Source: Pocillopora verrucosa (lineage: Eukaryota; Cnidaria; Anthozoa; Scleractinia; Pocilloporidae). From it: a stretch of DNA of 64,000 bases. A model generated the notes under the pieces. It saw only the letters and a program-made list of their open reading frames with translations. It was not told the origin of the DNA and made no database searches. The position numbers and the translations under genes are program-made. How positions within the stretch are numbered: the stretch's first letter is position 1; each line of letters opens with the position of its first letter. The DNA lies in the NCBI RefSeq assembly GCF_036669915.1, contig NC_089325.1, positions 6,613,900 through 6,677,899 on the forward strand. The letters run 5' to 3'. Below are positions 49,321 to 61,667 of this stretch, piece by piece.

Positions 49321-49910
49321 ATCTTCCCGTAACATGGAAAAATGTAAGATGTTCCATTATGATTGATCCAGAGACGTCTATGGAAATTTCCAAAGACCTT
49401 CTCTTAAAATGGAAAAATGAAAGGTAAAGGTACAATGCGAGATGTTCAGTTACAATCGATCCAGACGTGCATAGAAATTTCCAAATGTATTCCAGTAGCA
49501 TAGAAAAATGCGAGATGTTCCGTTATATAATCGATCCAGACATGTGTATGGAAATTTCCATAGATCTTCTCTTAACATGGCAAAATGAAAGATATTCAGT
49601 TATAATTGATCCAGACATGTGCATAGAAATTTCAGATCAATATCAGTATCTGGGCAACTGCCCACCTACCCCCCCCCCCCCCCCAACCCAACATTAACCC
49701 TAACTTGTTATCAATTGACTGTTGTTGGGTTAGGGGAGGGGTAGGTGGGAAGTTGCCCAGATACTGATATTGATCCGAAATTTCTATAGATCTTCAAATA
49801 ACATGGCAAGTGTGTCATCAAATGTGAGATGTACAGTTTACTAGATCCAGACTTGTGTATATGGAATTTTCCATAGATCTGCTGGTAACTTGATAAAATG
49901 TAACGTGACT
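49320..49910. repeat. Degenerate minisatellite, unit about 70-80 bp
   Basis: About six to seven units share GATCCAGACATGTG.ATA.GA, AATTTCCATAGATCT and AACATGGCAAAATG.GAGATG. A shorter version lies at 58190-58400 in copy 2, so the array changed length after the duplication. Confidence 0.75.
49634..49776. mobile_element. 143-bp MITE with 8-bp target duplication (hAT-like)
   Basis: Inverted ends of about 25 bp (GATCAATATCAGTATCTGGG) surround a C-rich then G-rich interior. GAAATTTC occurs on both sides (49626-49633 and 49777-49784). Copy 2 has a single GAAATTTC and no insertion at 58277-58284, which is an empty site. An 8-bp duplication suits a hAT-type non-autonomous element. Confidence 0.85.
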
Positions 49911-50065
49911 ATTACTGCTTTTAGTTTAGACATCTCTATGGTAGTTTCTGCAGATATATTTGTAAAAATTCTCAGCAAAATCACTATCAAGTGTTGACAT
50001 TTTATTTCTCATATCTAAAGCACACACACACATATATAAATACATATACATAAGTTAATCGTGTC

Positions 50066-50340
50066 AAATGAATAAAGGGGGTAAATTTCTAAAGAAACTG
50101 TGGTGTTGCGTCGGTGGGAGAGTATAACAAGGTATTCATCGACCAAGTTGAGTTCTTTACGGTGGCCAATTTACGTTATCAACTCAGTTGATCATTCTAA
50201 ATTACCCTATAATCATGTTAGCCAGGGGAAGCAATTTGGGGGAAACTCAAGGCTGACATAATTGACTAAGCCAAGGCAGTAGTAAGACTTTGTGAGTGAA
50301 AGCTCTCCAATACATCTTTTCCTTCGGTAGAAGTTACTGT
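50066..50340. repeat. MITE-family block at the end of duplication copy 1
   Basis: This block (CAAATGAATAAAG, GTGGTGTTGCGTCGG, CAATTTACGTTATCAACTCA) is repeated at 60405-60690 at the end of copy 2. It shares parts with the palindrome at 5765-5963. Confidence 0.8.
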
Positions 50341-50849
50341 AATTGCTTATAAAATCCATTGTGAACCAAATGTGAATCTTGACGTCATCGGTGATTTATT
50401 ACTGTACAGGCGCACGGCAACATGGGATATATTTGTAAAATTGACAAAAGCTCTCGATCTATGAGCGCGCGCGAGAATTGCTACAGCTGATGTAAACAGA
50501 ACTTGAAGCAATAGATTTCACTTTAACTTTAGTTAACACGCAAACAACTGGTAAGGAAAGGACTTTATTTGTGTGGGTCTGTGACTAAACAAACAACTTA
50601 ACTTGGTCTTTCACGAACAAATGCTCAGACCATGATGGTTTTGCGCACTTTTGTCGCTCAAAGTAGTTTAAAAAACTCATTTAAAAGGAAACATCTACAG
50701 TGTTAATTAAATCATTAAGACGTCTGACAGACGTTCTCGGACGAATCTCTCCAGAGCATTACGTCACGATTAAATCCCCCTTATAAATCACAAATTCTTA
50801 ATTCATATTTCTTTAAGTTTAATCACCAGCAGATTAAAGGTCAGGGACC

Positions 50850-52176
50850 TCAGGGATCAAACAAGAATGCTACCGGAAGTTCAACTACAGCCCACTTCCA
50901 AACCACTTCCCCAGTTCTGACATCACATTTCTGCTCCAGGCCCCTATGAGAGTATCTTACTGCGCGGCAAAAGTGCTTACAATTAGGACACACGGCCTTG
51001 GTTAGGAATCGAGGGACACGATTTGGGTTGTCATCTTGTGCCCAGCTCCAGGGACACTTTGAGTTTCCTGGCAGCTGCACGGTGACTTCACGAGTTCTCC
51101 GCCCTGGAATTACAACAGACGACCGCGGTGAAGCTGAAGGTTTCTCGACAAACATGAAATTTCGGCATAGACGTTTCAGGATCTTCTGAGAAGTAAGAGG
51201 AACTTTCGTACATGAAAGAACTTGTAGAGAGGATGAAATTATGCCAAGTAGGAAAAGTGCCACAAAAAGCTGTTTTAAAATAAAAACGTTCAACAAATGA
51301 TAAGTATTTTGTTTCCAAATCCACACTCATTGATAGGCTCCTAGATTAATTTTTTTAGAGTCATGCAGTTACTTAAATTGGTGTACTAAAAGCGGAGAAC
51401 AGGTTTTAATTTTGTCGGCTGCTCATTTTTAAGGTGCAGTCCGGAAACTCGATATGTTAAATTTAGTTTTTGTTTGTTCCCCCTGGACATTATTGAGAAT
51501 ACCCATGAAGAATTCAATCTTAAACATCTCACTGTTTAATCTGTCCAAATTATGGCGCTGAATATTGCCTGAAAATAATCGTCAAATAATCAATAATCGT
51601 ACATTTTCCCTCGGAGTTTCGCATAAGAAATTCCACATCTAGCGTTTAAATCACCTGATTACGGTATCTTGGTTCACTTGAAATCGCGAGTAAGGCATGT
51701 ACATCGGCCCTCTAGCGCTCATAATAATTTTTCAAGACCTCATTCTTACTGTTCTCACTGAATATGCTCGAATCTGCTCCACTAGGCGCTATACTTCGTC
51801 TTGAACAGTGTAAAAACGAAGTGAAAAGATTTTTTACCAATGTTAAACAAAATAAGGTTTGGAATGCCTAACTTCTCTTGAGAGACCAACCTCTCACCAG
51901 AATCGTTCACTTTTTGCCTTAGTGCAATTCTAATATGACTCTTGATCAAAACGTTTTAAACAGTCAAGCTTACATGATAGGGTATAGTGCAACAGATGTA
52001 ACAGGGATGGTACATCTTCGGGATTTAAATCAGTCATGAATGAATGAATAACTCGGGGCAAAAATCACTTACTAAATGCCAAAAAAAAAAAAAAAACCTC
52101 AAATAATATCTGCGACAATAAAAAAGGCTAAGGGAAAAGAAGTAAATTTACTTACCTCTTGTGATGGTGAACCCAT
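50850..52176 (-). CDS. IL-17-like secreted protein, gene C
   Basis: Exon 1 is 52176-52156 (MGSPSQE, donor GTAAGT); exon 2 is 51269-50850 (acceptor AAAACAG), phase 0, 146 residues. It is the duplicate of gene A with about 15 amino-acid changes, mostly in the signal peptide and the linker (Ser/Arg/Pro-rich); the cysteine core CPWSW...RVPRFLTKAVCPNC is almost unchanged. It has an extra cysteine in the basic segment (KRLCRNF). The TATA-like site is changed to TACAAAAG (52294-52287). The frame is intact, so it can encode a secreted ligand, perhaps with weaker or altered expression (inference). Confidence 0.78.
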
Positions 52177-52286
52177 GTCTCTCAAAATCTTTACAGTTGA
52201 CTCTATACCTACGTTTGGGAGTGAGGCCAAATGTTGTTTAATATACTGTCACACGTTATTTAATAAGCAACACAAAAGCCCAGCCT

Positions 52287-52294
52287 CTTTTGTA
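52287..52294 (-). promoter_or_regulatory. Altered TATA-like site of IL-17-like gene C
   Basis: TACAAAAG sits where gene A has TATAAAAG, about 111 bp upstream of the ATG. The T-to-C change at the third base would be expected to weaken TATA-binding protein contact. Confidence 0.45.
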
Positions 52295-55200
52295 CCATCA
52301 ATTTGTGTATACCTTTACATAATATTTTGGGTTGATTTCAAGAAACCTTTCCCTTTCACACCCATATCTTGTGCATGTTCCGTTGCAACAGTATCCATAA
52401 AGCCGGGGAATTTTGGTGAAATACAAGGATAATAATTATTACTAAAAAGGTATTATTCGCCCAACAAAGATCACTTTGTGAATAAAGTTATCCGTGGTTA
52501 TACTTCAGTCTGATCAGATCGGAAATCTAAATTAAGCTCTTCTGTAGGGCTAAGGAAATCTCTTTATTCACGGAGTGTTTTCTTAATATGACTGATGGGT
52601 ATTTATTTTGGAAATATTAGGAGTCGATGGCTGCGTATGGATACTAAATTTATGCAAGAAGAGAAGATGACGACGTTCGTCCAGAAGCTGGCGTGTTATA
52701 ATCTGTGTATTACAAAACATAAATTAATTCTGTTGCATTAATGACAGGCAAAAAACGCATGGAGAGTTAGGAGAGCCGCCTTATTACCTCATCGCCTGTA
52801 AAGTCAGCTGCGGAAGTGCTGTTTCAACAAGTTTTGTCACGAAAATAAATACAAATGCCTCAAACAGAAACGTTTTTATTTAAAAAAAAATTAGAATTCA
52901 ATCTCAAAAAGTTTGGTAAATTTAAAAAATTCTTCATCAAACGTAAAACCGCCATGTTGCTATGTAGTTATATCTAGTAACAATGACGACAATGATTCTT
53001 ATTTAAAGGATATAAATAGTATTTTCGCTAAAAGAGGTGAATCTTTTTCAGTGCTTTTCAAACCAAGAAATTTGTACCTTGATTCCATTTTTATTCGTTA
53101 TCTCAAATCCAAATTATGCAGAGATAAAGTTTTCGACTCACTTTAAAACGGAAATATACATTCAAGGAACACACATTTATAAAGTCTTGAGTATATCACT
53201 AATGGCAAGTTCACCAACAGAAAAAAGATCAACTCCAACAGATCACGGTTCGTGTTTTTTCTTGTTGCATCTCAATAGAACCCCCTAGTTTCAGTATCAG
53301 TGCCATCAAAAGGAAACCAACAGGAATTGACATTTTGGTCAAACACATTTCAACTAGATGAAGCGGAAAAATTACCGCACCTTAATCTTCAGCTGACAAG
53401 CAAGTCCGACGTTTCTTTCATCTTTAGCGCTAGCTTAGAGGTACAAGTTTATGTGCTGTATACTGTTATGATGGAAATCCTTTTTCGATCCAATCCTTTT
53501 GAGTAGCAAGTGAATTAATACCGATAAATTGAAATGTTTTGTTCATTAACAGATTCAGTCATATCGTTTGCGCTTTTTGACATGGTGATTTTCGTGAAAA
53601 CGAAACGGAAAAAAACACTTGATTAACGCAAGGAATTTAAAGAAGCTTTAAATAAATAACTTCTTACTACGACACATTTATTTAAAGAAGCTTTAAATAA
53701 ATAACTTCTTACTACGACACAGTGAAATAACTGAACAAGCCTCTCTGGACTTAAGTAATTTCCCATGTTTGTATCCTTCAGCCTCGTTATCAACTCGAGG
53801 CTAACATTTTAACTATGCCATCCCGTTCTTATCCCAACTGCCAACCACAAAACACCGTCAAATGTTTCTGAATTATTTATTTGTTCTCGAGAAAAACACC
53901 ACTATAACGCAATGTCTTCTTCGGTGGGCAATTTTTTTTCTTAAGTGTTCGAGAACGGACCATACAAGAAACTCATTTTTCAGAATTGGCGTAAATATCC
54001 GGAATAGTATTCTTATCAGCCATTGTTACCAAATTACAAATTTGAAGAGGTAATAGATCATTAGCATTTTTACTTCAAGAGGATAATTATGTTGACGTAT
54101 ATACTTTAATCGACATTCTTAGTAAATCATAACTTTCTGAAACTAATTTTTTTCTATATTTCTGTACATCTTGGCTGTAAATGTGTTTTCTATTTTATCC
54201 ATTTCAAACGTATTACACTATTTGGTATTCGTGTATGTACTCTTTTAAGCTTCAACCTTTTAATTGTAATTTTCCAAAATTATTTTAGCTACTATGCTAT
54301 TTTGCGGTTGGGAATAGTGTATCCCATGTGTAATTCATGTGGTTATTAGGTTGATACGTCTTAGATGATGTGTAAATATTTTAAAATTGAAGAGACAATG
54401 TTGGTGACTTATCGCTCTTGGGTGTTAAAGAAAAGAAGGGTATAATAATTCTGCGGTCAGTTAACTTGAAAGCTTTCATAAATAAGTACTTTGGATCCAA
54501 AAGGGGTACATTAATCATCTGGTGCAGTCTCTGACACAAAACAACTGTTTTAATAGAGTGAAAGCAACTTAACGCGTGAAAAAAACGTTTTTGCAAGGAT
54601 AGTGTTTTTCGCTTTCAGGGCGATTCAAATTGTTGTTTCTTACCTCCTTGAGGAAATAACGTCATTTGTAATGCTTCTTGAAGACTATCTCAGTGATAAT
54701 CGTCCTCCACCCTCAGAAATAATCACGTTTAGAGTCTAAACTTCTCGCCGAGGTCAATTTAGGTCGCAAAGAGGGAGTTATGCCCGCATATAACGAAACG
54801 TGTCTTCTCAAAATAGCTGGAGGGGCGCACGCAAGTAAAACTATCTGGGGGGTTTCTGAAAACCTGTGAAAAATGTGAAAAATTGATCTAAGGAGCGGGA
54901 TTACAATTATTGAAATAAAAGTATCTAAGTTGTGTGTGAAATCATATAACTGAAGGGTGAAGGATGTTTGACATCTCTTGTTACATTCGTTGAAGCAAGG
55001 TCACATTAGACCAAAACTGTTTCATTTCCAAGTCATGTGGAGTTTTCTGTTGTTGATTACTATATGTATCACACTGCAAACTATAACGATCTGAGATTTT
55101 TATATCTATCAACAAAGAAGTAGAAGCGATCAGGGCTTTTTGTGAATCTGTTTGTGGGAATCTGTAAGGCCCCGGTTGTTTAACTTGGAGGGTGGATAAC

Positions 55201-56571
55201 GCTATACACTGAATAACTCAGCTCTATCCAGTGGATACTGCAGTACGTTTTGTTAACACTCAACCGCTGGATAGCGATTCATCCGTCGGATAGTTTTATC
55301 CGCCCTTTATACAACTGGGCCCAGTTGTGTTAATCAATCAGGTTGTAATAGCTAATTTTTCGCATTAAACGGTTATTTTTGCCAAGAACGGAACTGCAGT
55401 TGCCTTAAGAATAATAGCCTCATGCATTGATAAATCGGAGTTTGTTTCAAGGCTCTGGCCTAAATCACGTGCTCTAGCTCTAGCTCAGAGACTGAGAAAA
55501 TTAGTTAGACATTGTACAATCAAATAAAATTTTCTGATATCTCACTTTGTGTAACAATTGTTTTGCCTGTGTCGTATCGCAGTTTCAGGTGTTTATTTTT
55601 TTACCTCTAATTTTCACGGAAGAGCAACCGATACATGGAAGCTGAAGATAAAATAATCTTTACGTAACTTTGTCCACCTATAGAAGAAATACGTGACAGT
55701 AGATCTGAAAGTAAATGCTCACGGACGAATACTTCTGGCATCAGGGTTCGTGAGTATCTACTTTCCGATCATCGTCCTCGTATTTTACAAAACATTGCTC
55801 AGGCATTAGATCTTTGTAACTCTATTTTCTCTAGAGGCTTTTTAGCCATCTTGGACTTTAATTCATTGAAGTATTATTCAGTTCATCATTTAATAAGTCT
55901 AACCTCCCCTCCAACTGAATTTAACGACCCTCATTGATGCATTACGCATTCTCCATTCTTGAGGCGCACGGAATCAAAATGGCCAGGGCTTGCTGGAGGA
56001 AGAGTCGTCATTTTTCCTCCTGATTTAACTGCAATTTTATTGTAGCAATTTTATACCTGCACACTGAATTTAGAGCGAATCGCATGGCAGAATAAAAAAC
56101 AATTGTTAATTTTTTTGATAACGTTTACGGCAACAGGAAAAGAGAAATTTGAACTCTGGCTTTGCTTGTTCTTCCTGCTATAATCATTAAAGTAAACTAG
56201 CGGAAAAAAAAATACAAAATTCTCAAGCGCTGAAATCTAATACGAATATTTTTTCGTAACTAAGTCCTACCAAAGGCTTAAAAAACAAAGATAAATTCAA
56301 GATTTTTTGTTTTACCGTGCAAAATGCTATTAAAACGAAAGTAAGGACCTTGCGTGGTACATTCAAAATTTTTATGGCTCTTACATTTTTTTAAAGTTTT
56401 AATGCGTGGATTTGGACTGTTTCCTCAGTTTCGATGCTATCTGCATATCGTTAGGTCATCAGATTGACTTTATAGCTTGTCAGACAATTTCTAACATCCT
56501 TGAACTCTGACGGATATCGAAACATGTTTTCTAAATATTCATATTGAATTGGAAATGCAAAAAATTGACAG
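52295..56571. other. Copy-2 region between IL-17-like genes C and D
   Basis: No supported gene. It aligns throughout with 43909-47758. The possible secreted frame of copy 1 (44234-44624) is broken here (about 53290-53650). A short tandem duplication (GAAGCTTTAAATAAATAACT) occurs at 53640-53720. Confidence 0.5.
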
Positions 56572-56579
56572 TATATAAG
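56572..56579 (+). promoter_or_regulatory. TATA box of broken IL-17-like gene D
   Basis: TATATAAG lies 99 bp before the exon 1 ATG at 56678, as in gene B. Confidence 0.6.
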
Positions 56580-56677
56580 GCCGGCCTTAAACCTTGAGAA
56601 CAGCACTCGTCGCCAAAGTCGTTTTTTCTTTAGCTTTAGAGAACGTTATTGGAGAGATCGACATCATAAGGTTAAAA

Positions 56678-57715
56678 ATGGTTTCCTCTTTCCAATTAGT
56701 AAGTATGACTCCCTTATAATGGAGGGTAATAGTCATGTGTAAAGACCAATACGTTAGTTCTATTCTTGAGCTTTTTAATTTCTTTACGCTTTCTTGTTGT
56801 TGATATGGCGTCATATCCCTTGACAAAAGCGGAAATACATGACATAAATTAAAACTCTGAATAGAAAGTGTAAGAAAAAGATAATTAAGAACTATTCACC
56901 AAAGTAGAGGTCGCTACTGGTGAATATTTACCGAGCTGCGAAGCGCGAGGTTAATATCCACCGTTAACCGCCAAAAATGAGGTGAAGAGTTGTTTTAAGT
57001 ATAAATTAAAACAAAGAGATAAAAGAGCACAAAAAGATGATTATAATTCATTTAGTCTTGCAACAATTACAATAAATTTGGACACAAATCCCGCGCGAGT
57101 TGCTCGTGAGTGAATAGCAGTGGATATTCAGAGTTTGAGAAGCCAATCAGAGCGCGCCATCTCTGTTATAGTTTTGAATGAATCCAGAAAAGTTTCACAT
57201 TCGACCACAGTTTCGGAAGATTTCAGTTAGCGTACAGTGTAATCTTATTTTCATTCCGCTACCTATTTTTTCTTTTTGAAGCTTTTTATCACGATTGCAA
57301 CTGTCGGGGGGATAATAACCACCATCTCTTCAACTTCCTTCATGTCGAAAAGTAATTTTTCTATCCGCCGTCGAAAAACACTCAAACGTCTCCGCCAAAA
57401 TTTCATGTTCGTCGAGACAACAAGTTCTTTGGAACGCCAAGGCAAAGAACTCGCTACGTCCCACGATGCACAGCGCGTCCAGGAAACTCAATTTGTCCCG
57501 GGAGACTGGGTCCACGATGTGACAACCCAAATCGTGTGTCCCTCGATTCCTGACTAAGGCCGTGTGTCCTAATTGTAAGCATTACTGCCATGCGATTACG
57601 GTATTCCCACAGGGGGCCTGGGCAGAAGTGTTTGACGTTCAGAAACTCAGTGGAAGCAGTGTGGCAAGTGGACCGTGGTTGTAACTTCCGGTGGCATTTC
57701 ATTTATGATCCCTCA
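56678..57715 (+). pseudogene. IL-17-like gene D, broken duplicate of gene B
   Basis: Exon 1 (56678-56698, same seven codons, donor GTAAGT) and the exon 2 acceptor (TTTTTGAAG, exon from 57282) are intact. Exon 2 carries many one- or two-base insertions relative to gene B, for example in the G run near 57304, the T/A runs near 57355, around GAGACTGGG, and in the AGGGGGCC stretch. The frame is lost several times and the TAA stop is changed to TCA. Nucleotide similarity runs over the whole exon. It is a pseudogene, or the indels are base-call or assembly errors, because similar one-base indels also mark noncoding parts of copy 2. Confidence 0.75.
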
Positions 57716-58550
57716 ATTGACAAAAAAAAAATTTAGGCAATGGCAAAATAAGGGCAGTTTTGGTGGAATAGTTATTTAAGGTTTTGAAATTTTAAAAAGG
57801 AGCTGGTTGTCTAAATGTTTTGTAAAATCTTATTATCAACGTCGATACGAAGAATTTTAATAGAGACATTTTGTACGCAAAATATAGATTACTTTTGAGA
57901 AACAATAATAAACAAATTAAAAATATCAATTTGACTCGAAAGGTAGTGAGAAATGAGAAAATATACACGCATCGATGTAAATTTGTTTTTTATCTATGCG
58001 TAAAGTAATAAACATAAACAAGGCTGTTAAAAAGGTAAAGTGCATGTTCATGCCTATATGTAGATATAGATGTAGGCTTTCCACTGAGACTTCAATCTAT
58101 AGGTCTACTTATTTCTTGATGACACAGTAATGTGGTTAACTGTAGGATATTTAAGGTCATTTTAGTACCATCCATAAATCTTCGCTCCAGACATGTTTAG
58201 GGAAATTACCATAGATCTGCTATTAACGTGACAAAATGAGAGATGTCCAGTTGCAATTGATCCAGACATGTGCATAGAAATTTCTATAGATCTTCAAATA
58301 ACATGGCAGAATGTGAGATGTTCAGTTTTACTAGATCCAGACTTGTGTATATGGAATTTCCCATAGATCTGCTGGTAGCTTGATAAAATGTAACATGACT
58401 ATTTACTGCTTTTGGTTTAGACATCTCTATGGAAGTTTCTGCAGATATATTTGTAAAAATTCTCTGGAAAATCACTGTCAATTGTTGATATTTTATTTCT
58501 CATATCTAAAGCACACACACACACACATATATAAATACATATATACATTT
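57716..58550. other. 3' flank of gene D with short minisatellite and dinucleotide repeats
   Basis: It aligns with 48872-50045, but the minisatellite is shorter and the 143-bp MITE is absent (empty site 58277-58284). A (CA)n/(TA)n microsatellite follows at 58510-58565. Confidence 0.6.
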
Positions 58551-60404
58551 ATATATATATATGTACATTTATTTCTCTATACCTGTATATTTCTCAAAAA
58601 ATAATTCCTTTCTATGTTGTAAAAGTTGTTGGAATCAATTCAACTGTGAGGCGGTTTTTATTAGCCATTAAAATTTTTTCTTCAACATTGCTAAGTTTCC
58701 TGGTCAAGAATATATAATGTAGAGTACATGTAACCCAGCATATACTGAAGTGGCAAAGAACCATCTCTTAAATAGTGTTTTTTACCAAATTTTCTTTACT
58801 TCAGAAAATCTGCACTTAAAAAATTATGTGTTTATAGATCTCGGACTAATAGTAGGGTTTAGTGAAAGTTATCAATCGCAGCGGAGAAGTTTTGTACGGT
58901 TTCTCAGGGTAGGCCATCTTGTTCTTTGCCGTGAAATCAATTGGTTGCTTGTTATAGATGCTGAATTTCATTTTCCTTAACCCTCACATTTCCTCACTAC
59001 CTCTGACCTTACTAAAAATTAAGTTTACTCAATACATTTCTACTCGACAGCGAAAATTTCCTCTTTTCTTGTAAAATTGAATTGAAATTATATTCAACAT
59101 ATGTCATTTTCCATTATCAGTGAATAGTTTCCTGAAATAATTACTTTTCCCTTGCAGTTCTTGATTTGATGTCAGTCGGATTGCTTAGCCTGTCGATGAA
59201 AAAGTCGATTTGGTAGGAAGAGGATAAGCGTTCAGAGTCACAGTCAAATTGCCTTGATGAACAAAAATTTGATCAATCGTCCATGGATAGGCTACCGCTT
59301 GATAACCTCGTGAGAGGAAGTTATTGCAAGGCCATAACATTTTTCAGATATTTACCACAATATAATGTCATTCCTGATTTTTCTCTGGCTACTTTAAGCA
59401 ATGTCGTCATTATCAATAATATGTATTTGGTGGAAGGCATTCCAGTAATGTTGCCACCAGATCAACATCTAGAGGTGGGTGGAAACCAGGAAATTAGCGG
59501 ATTTTATTTTAAGCAAATTCTAAATGTGCGCTCCTTGTCTGGCTTTCATAGAGGTTCCTATTTCAAGTTTTCGGAGAGATTGGAAATCATCGGAAACATT
59601 CAACTTAAGATTAAAGCAAAACACATACCTAGGTCCGACTGCAAAATAATTAGTTTTTTTCTGCATCACAGCTTCCAAACAATAAATATGTATTAGTTCG
59701 CGACGAAAGAGTCAAGCGAGTGATGTAATATATGACGTATACGGCCGGAATACAAAACTTTTTTTAGACAGTCAGCTCAGACATGATCGTGTTTGAATTT
59801 GCTCTTTGTGGTTGATTTGATTTTTACGGTATTGTTTAAGAGAGGTGATCCTCTCTAAAGACTACTTAAATTTATGAGTGTTATCTTTATAAAGAGCTAC
59901 TGCTAATCTCAACCTAATGCACGTACGTTGTAAGCTTAATTTTAGGGACCTTATGCAGTCAGGACGGCAAAGCCAAGGAATACTTCGATTAAAAAATGAA
60001 TTTCTGCCTTTAATTAGAATTTAAAAAATGGCTGCATGTGTTTACCGTCCCATACGGCGCCACACCTCCACTTCAGCATAACGTCTAAAAGAAGCGTTGA
60101 GTTCCAAATGGATATTAAAATAATTTGCCGTCGCGGTTTCGGTTCGCAGACGACGCAAATTGTGGTGATTTCACGTTGTTATTTTGCATAGGACGGCTAA
60201 GAAATGTACCAAGTTTTAAAACGCACGTGCTGAGCTATTGTTCTGCCAATTAGATCTTTTGTTTTTCCATGTCCTCGTTGCCGTCGCCGTCGTGGTTTGC
60301 TTAGGGTCCCTAATATATCTTAAGTGTGTCATGGATCTACTATAACAACTTCCTAGTCTAGCCAACTTCCTATTCTCCTTAAAGCTGTGCAAATTGCTAT
60401 AATC
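58551..60404. other. Extra DNA in duplication copy 2, no recognised gene
   Basis: This stretch has no counterpart in copy 1. It contains an ATG-started 137-codon frame at 59283-59696 with no recognisable domain, signal peptide or splice context; I give it little weight. No terminal repeats were found that would define it as one insertion. Confidence 0.35.
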
Positions 60405-60690
60405 ATGTCAAATGAATAAAGAGGGTAAGTTTCTAAAGAAACTGTGGTGTTGCGTCGGAGGGAGAGTTCGTATAACAGTGTATTCATCGATTGAGTTGAG
60501 TTCTTTACGGTGGCCAATTTACGTTATCAACTCAGTTGATCATTCTAAGTTACCCTATAATCATGTTAGCCAGGGGAAGCAATTTGGGGGAACTTAAGAC
60601 TGACATAATTGACTAAGCCAAGGCAGTAGTAAGACTTTGTGAGTGAAAGCTCTCTAATACATCTTTTACATCGGTAGAAGTTAATGTAGT
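60405..60690. repeat. MITE-family block at the end of duplication copy 2
   Basis: It matches 50066-50340 closely and marks the right border of the tandem duplication; similarity ends shortly after, near 60710. Confidence 0.8.
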
Positions 60691-60710
60691 AACTAATAAA
60701 ATCCATTATA

Positions 60711-61550
60711 TCGAGCGCTACCGTTTAGGGTTTCTTATAACTAAACGTGACTTTGCATATCTATGACAAATTATATTTTATGGGATAGCATGTATGCGCA
60801 AAATCTACTAGCAAAAAATACAAGTGAGTGAAAATCATGTAAATCATACCATTATGAAAGGAATAGCAAATTTGCAGTTAGCTGTATAAAACAACTGCAG
60901 TAGTCAAGATGGTCTCGAATGTACAAACAAACGATTCAACAGTTCGGAACAGTTCGATCAAGACTTGATATTAGCTTACCTCCGTTAAATTTAAAAAACA
61001 GGAAGACCTTTCGCTCAGTCTGCAAAGATACCTCCATATAAAACATTACACTTGTTAACAGACCAAATTGCAATTTTTTTTTACTATCTAAGTAATTGAG
61101 AAGTCGTTTCAAGTTTTCGTCTTCTGAACTACATGTCCAATATTTCTTAACGACAGGAACAAAATAATTCAAATTCCTGTTAAACTTTTTTTTAGTCATA
61201 AAAGTACACTCACGATAAAAAGATGCGGAACGATACATTGACACATGGGAAGGAGAGAGTGGAAACCAAAAACCTTATATTTCCACAGTGTAACGCGTAA
61301 TTATCAATTCAAAAGGGATACAATATAGCGAGAAATTACATATAACGTTGCGTCTCATTCTATTTTAGCCCCTAGGTCAAAAATATTGGTAAATTCTGAC
61401 TACAAAAATAGTCGGGAAGTCAATTCGTGTTGCCCGCTTCTGGAACGCAAGTTCTGAGAAAAGAAAGGTTAGCTAATATATTTGGACGTGGGAGTGCTCC
61501 GAAAGGATGAAGAAAGACAAAATTTAATTACACAAAGGAAAAACGGATGA
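60711..61550. other. Upstream flank of IL-17-like gene E
   Basis: I see nothing recognisable in it. The short minus frame at 60936-61244 has no known domain. Confidence 0.35.
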
Positions 61551-61558
61551 TATAAAAG
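61551..61558 (+). promoter_or_regulatory. TATA box of IL-17-like gene E
   Basis: TATAAAAG lies 117 bp upstream of the exon 1 ATG at 61668, similar to the other family members. Confidence 0.6.
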
Positions 61559-61667
61559 ACAGCTCACTGCCATATTTTTCAAGAGTCGAAAAAGCTTACT
61601 TTGCTGTTAGTGCAGGCCTCTCAGTTAGTGACAAAGAAAACAAGAAGAACTCAAAAAGAGGGAGAGA

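Larger units (their letters stand above)
41864..50362. repeat. Segmental duplication, copy 1
   Basis: It starts at GAACCAAATGTGAATCTTGA and is repeated as copy 2 from 50363. It carries IL-17-like gene A (minus) and gene B (plus), head to head. Noncoding DNA between the pair is also conserved between copies, most strikingly 45900-47700 against 54780-56560. Differences are substitutions and many one- or two-base indels. Confidence 0.88.
50363..60710. repeat. Segmental duplication, copy 2 (with extra DNA)
   Basis: It parallels 41864-50362: gene C (minus) matches gene A, and gene D (plus, broken) matches gene B. It is longer because about 1.85 kb (58550-60400) has no counterpart in copy 1. The copies therefore lie directly head to tail. 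Confidence 0.88.

Noticed and set aside
59283..59696. A 137-codon ATG-started frame
   Set aside because: No recognisable motif, no homologous copy and no splice context; chance length is plausible in this DNA.
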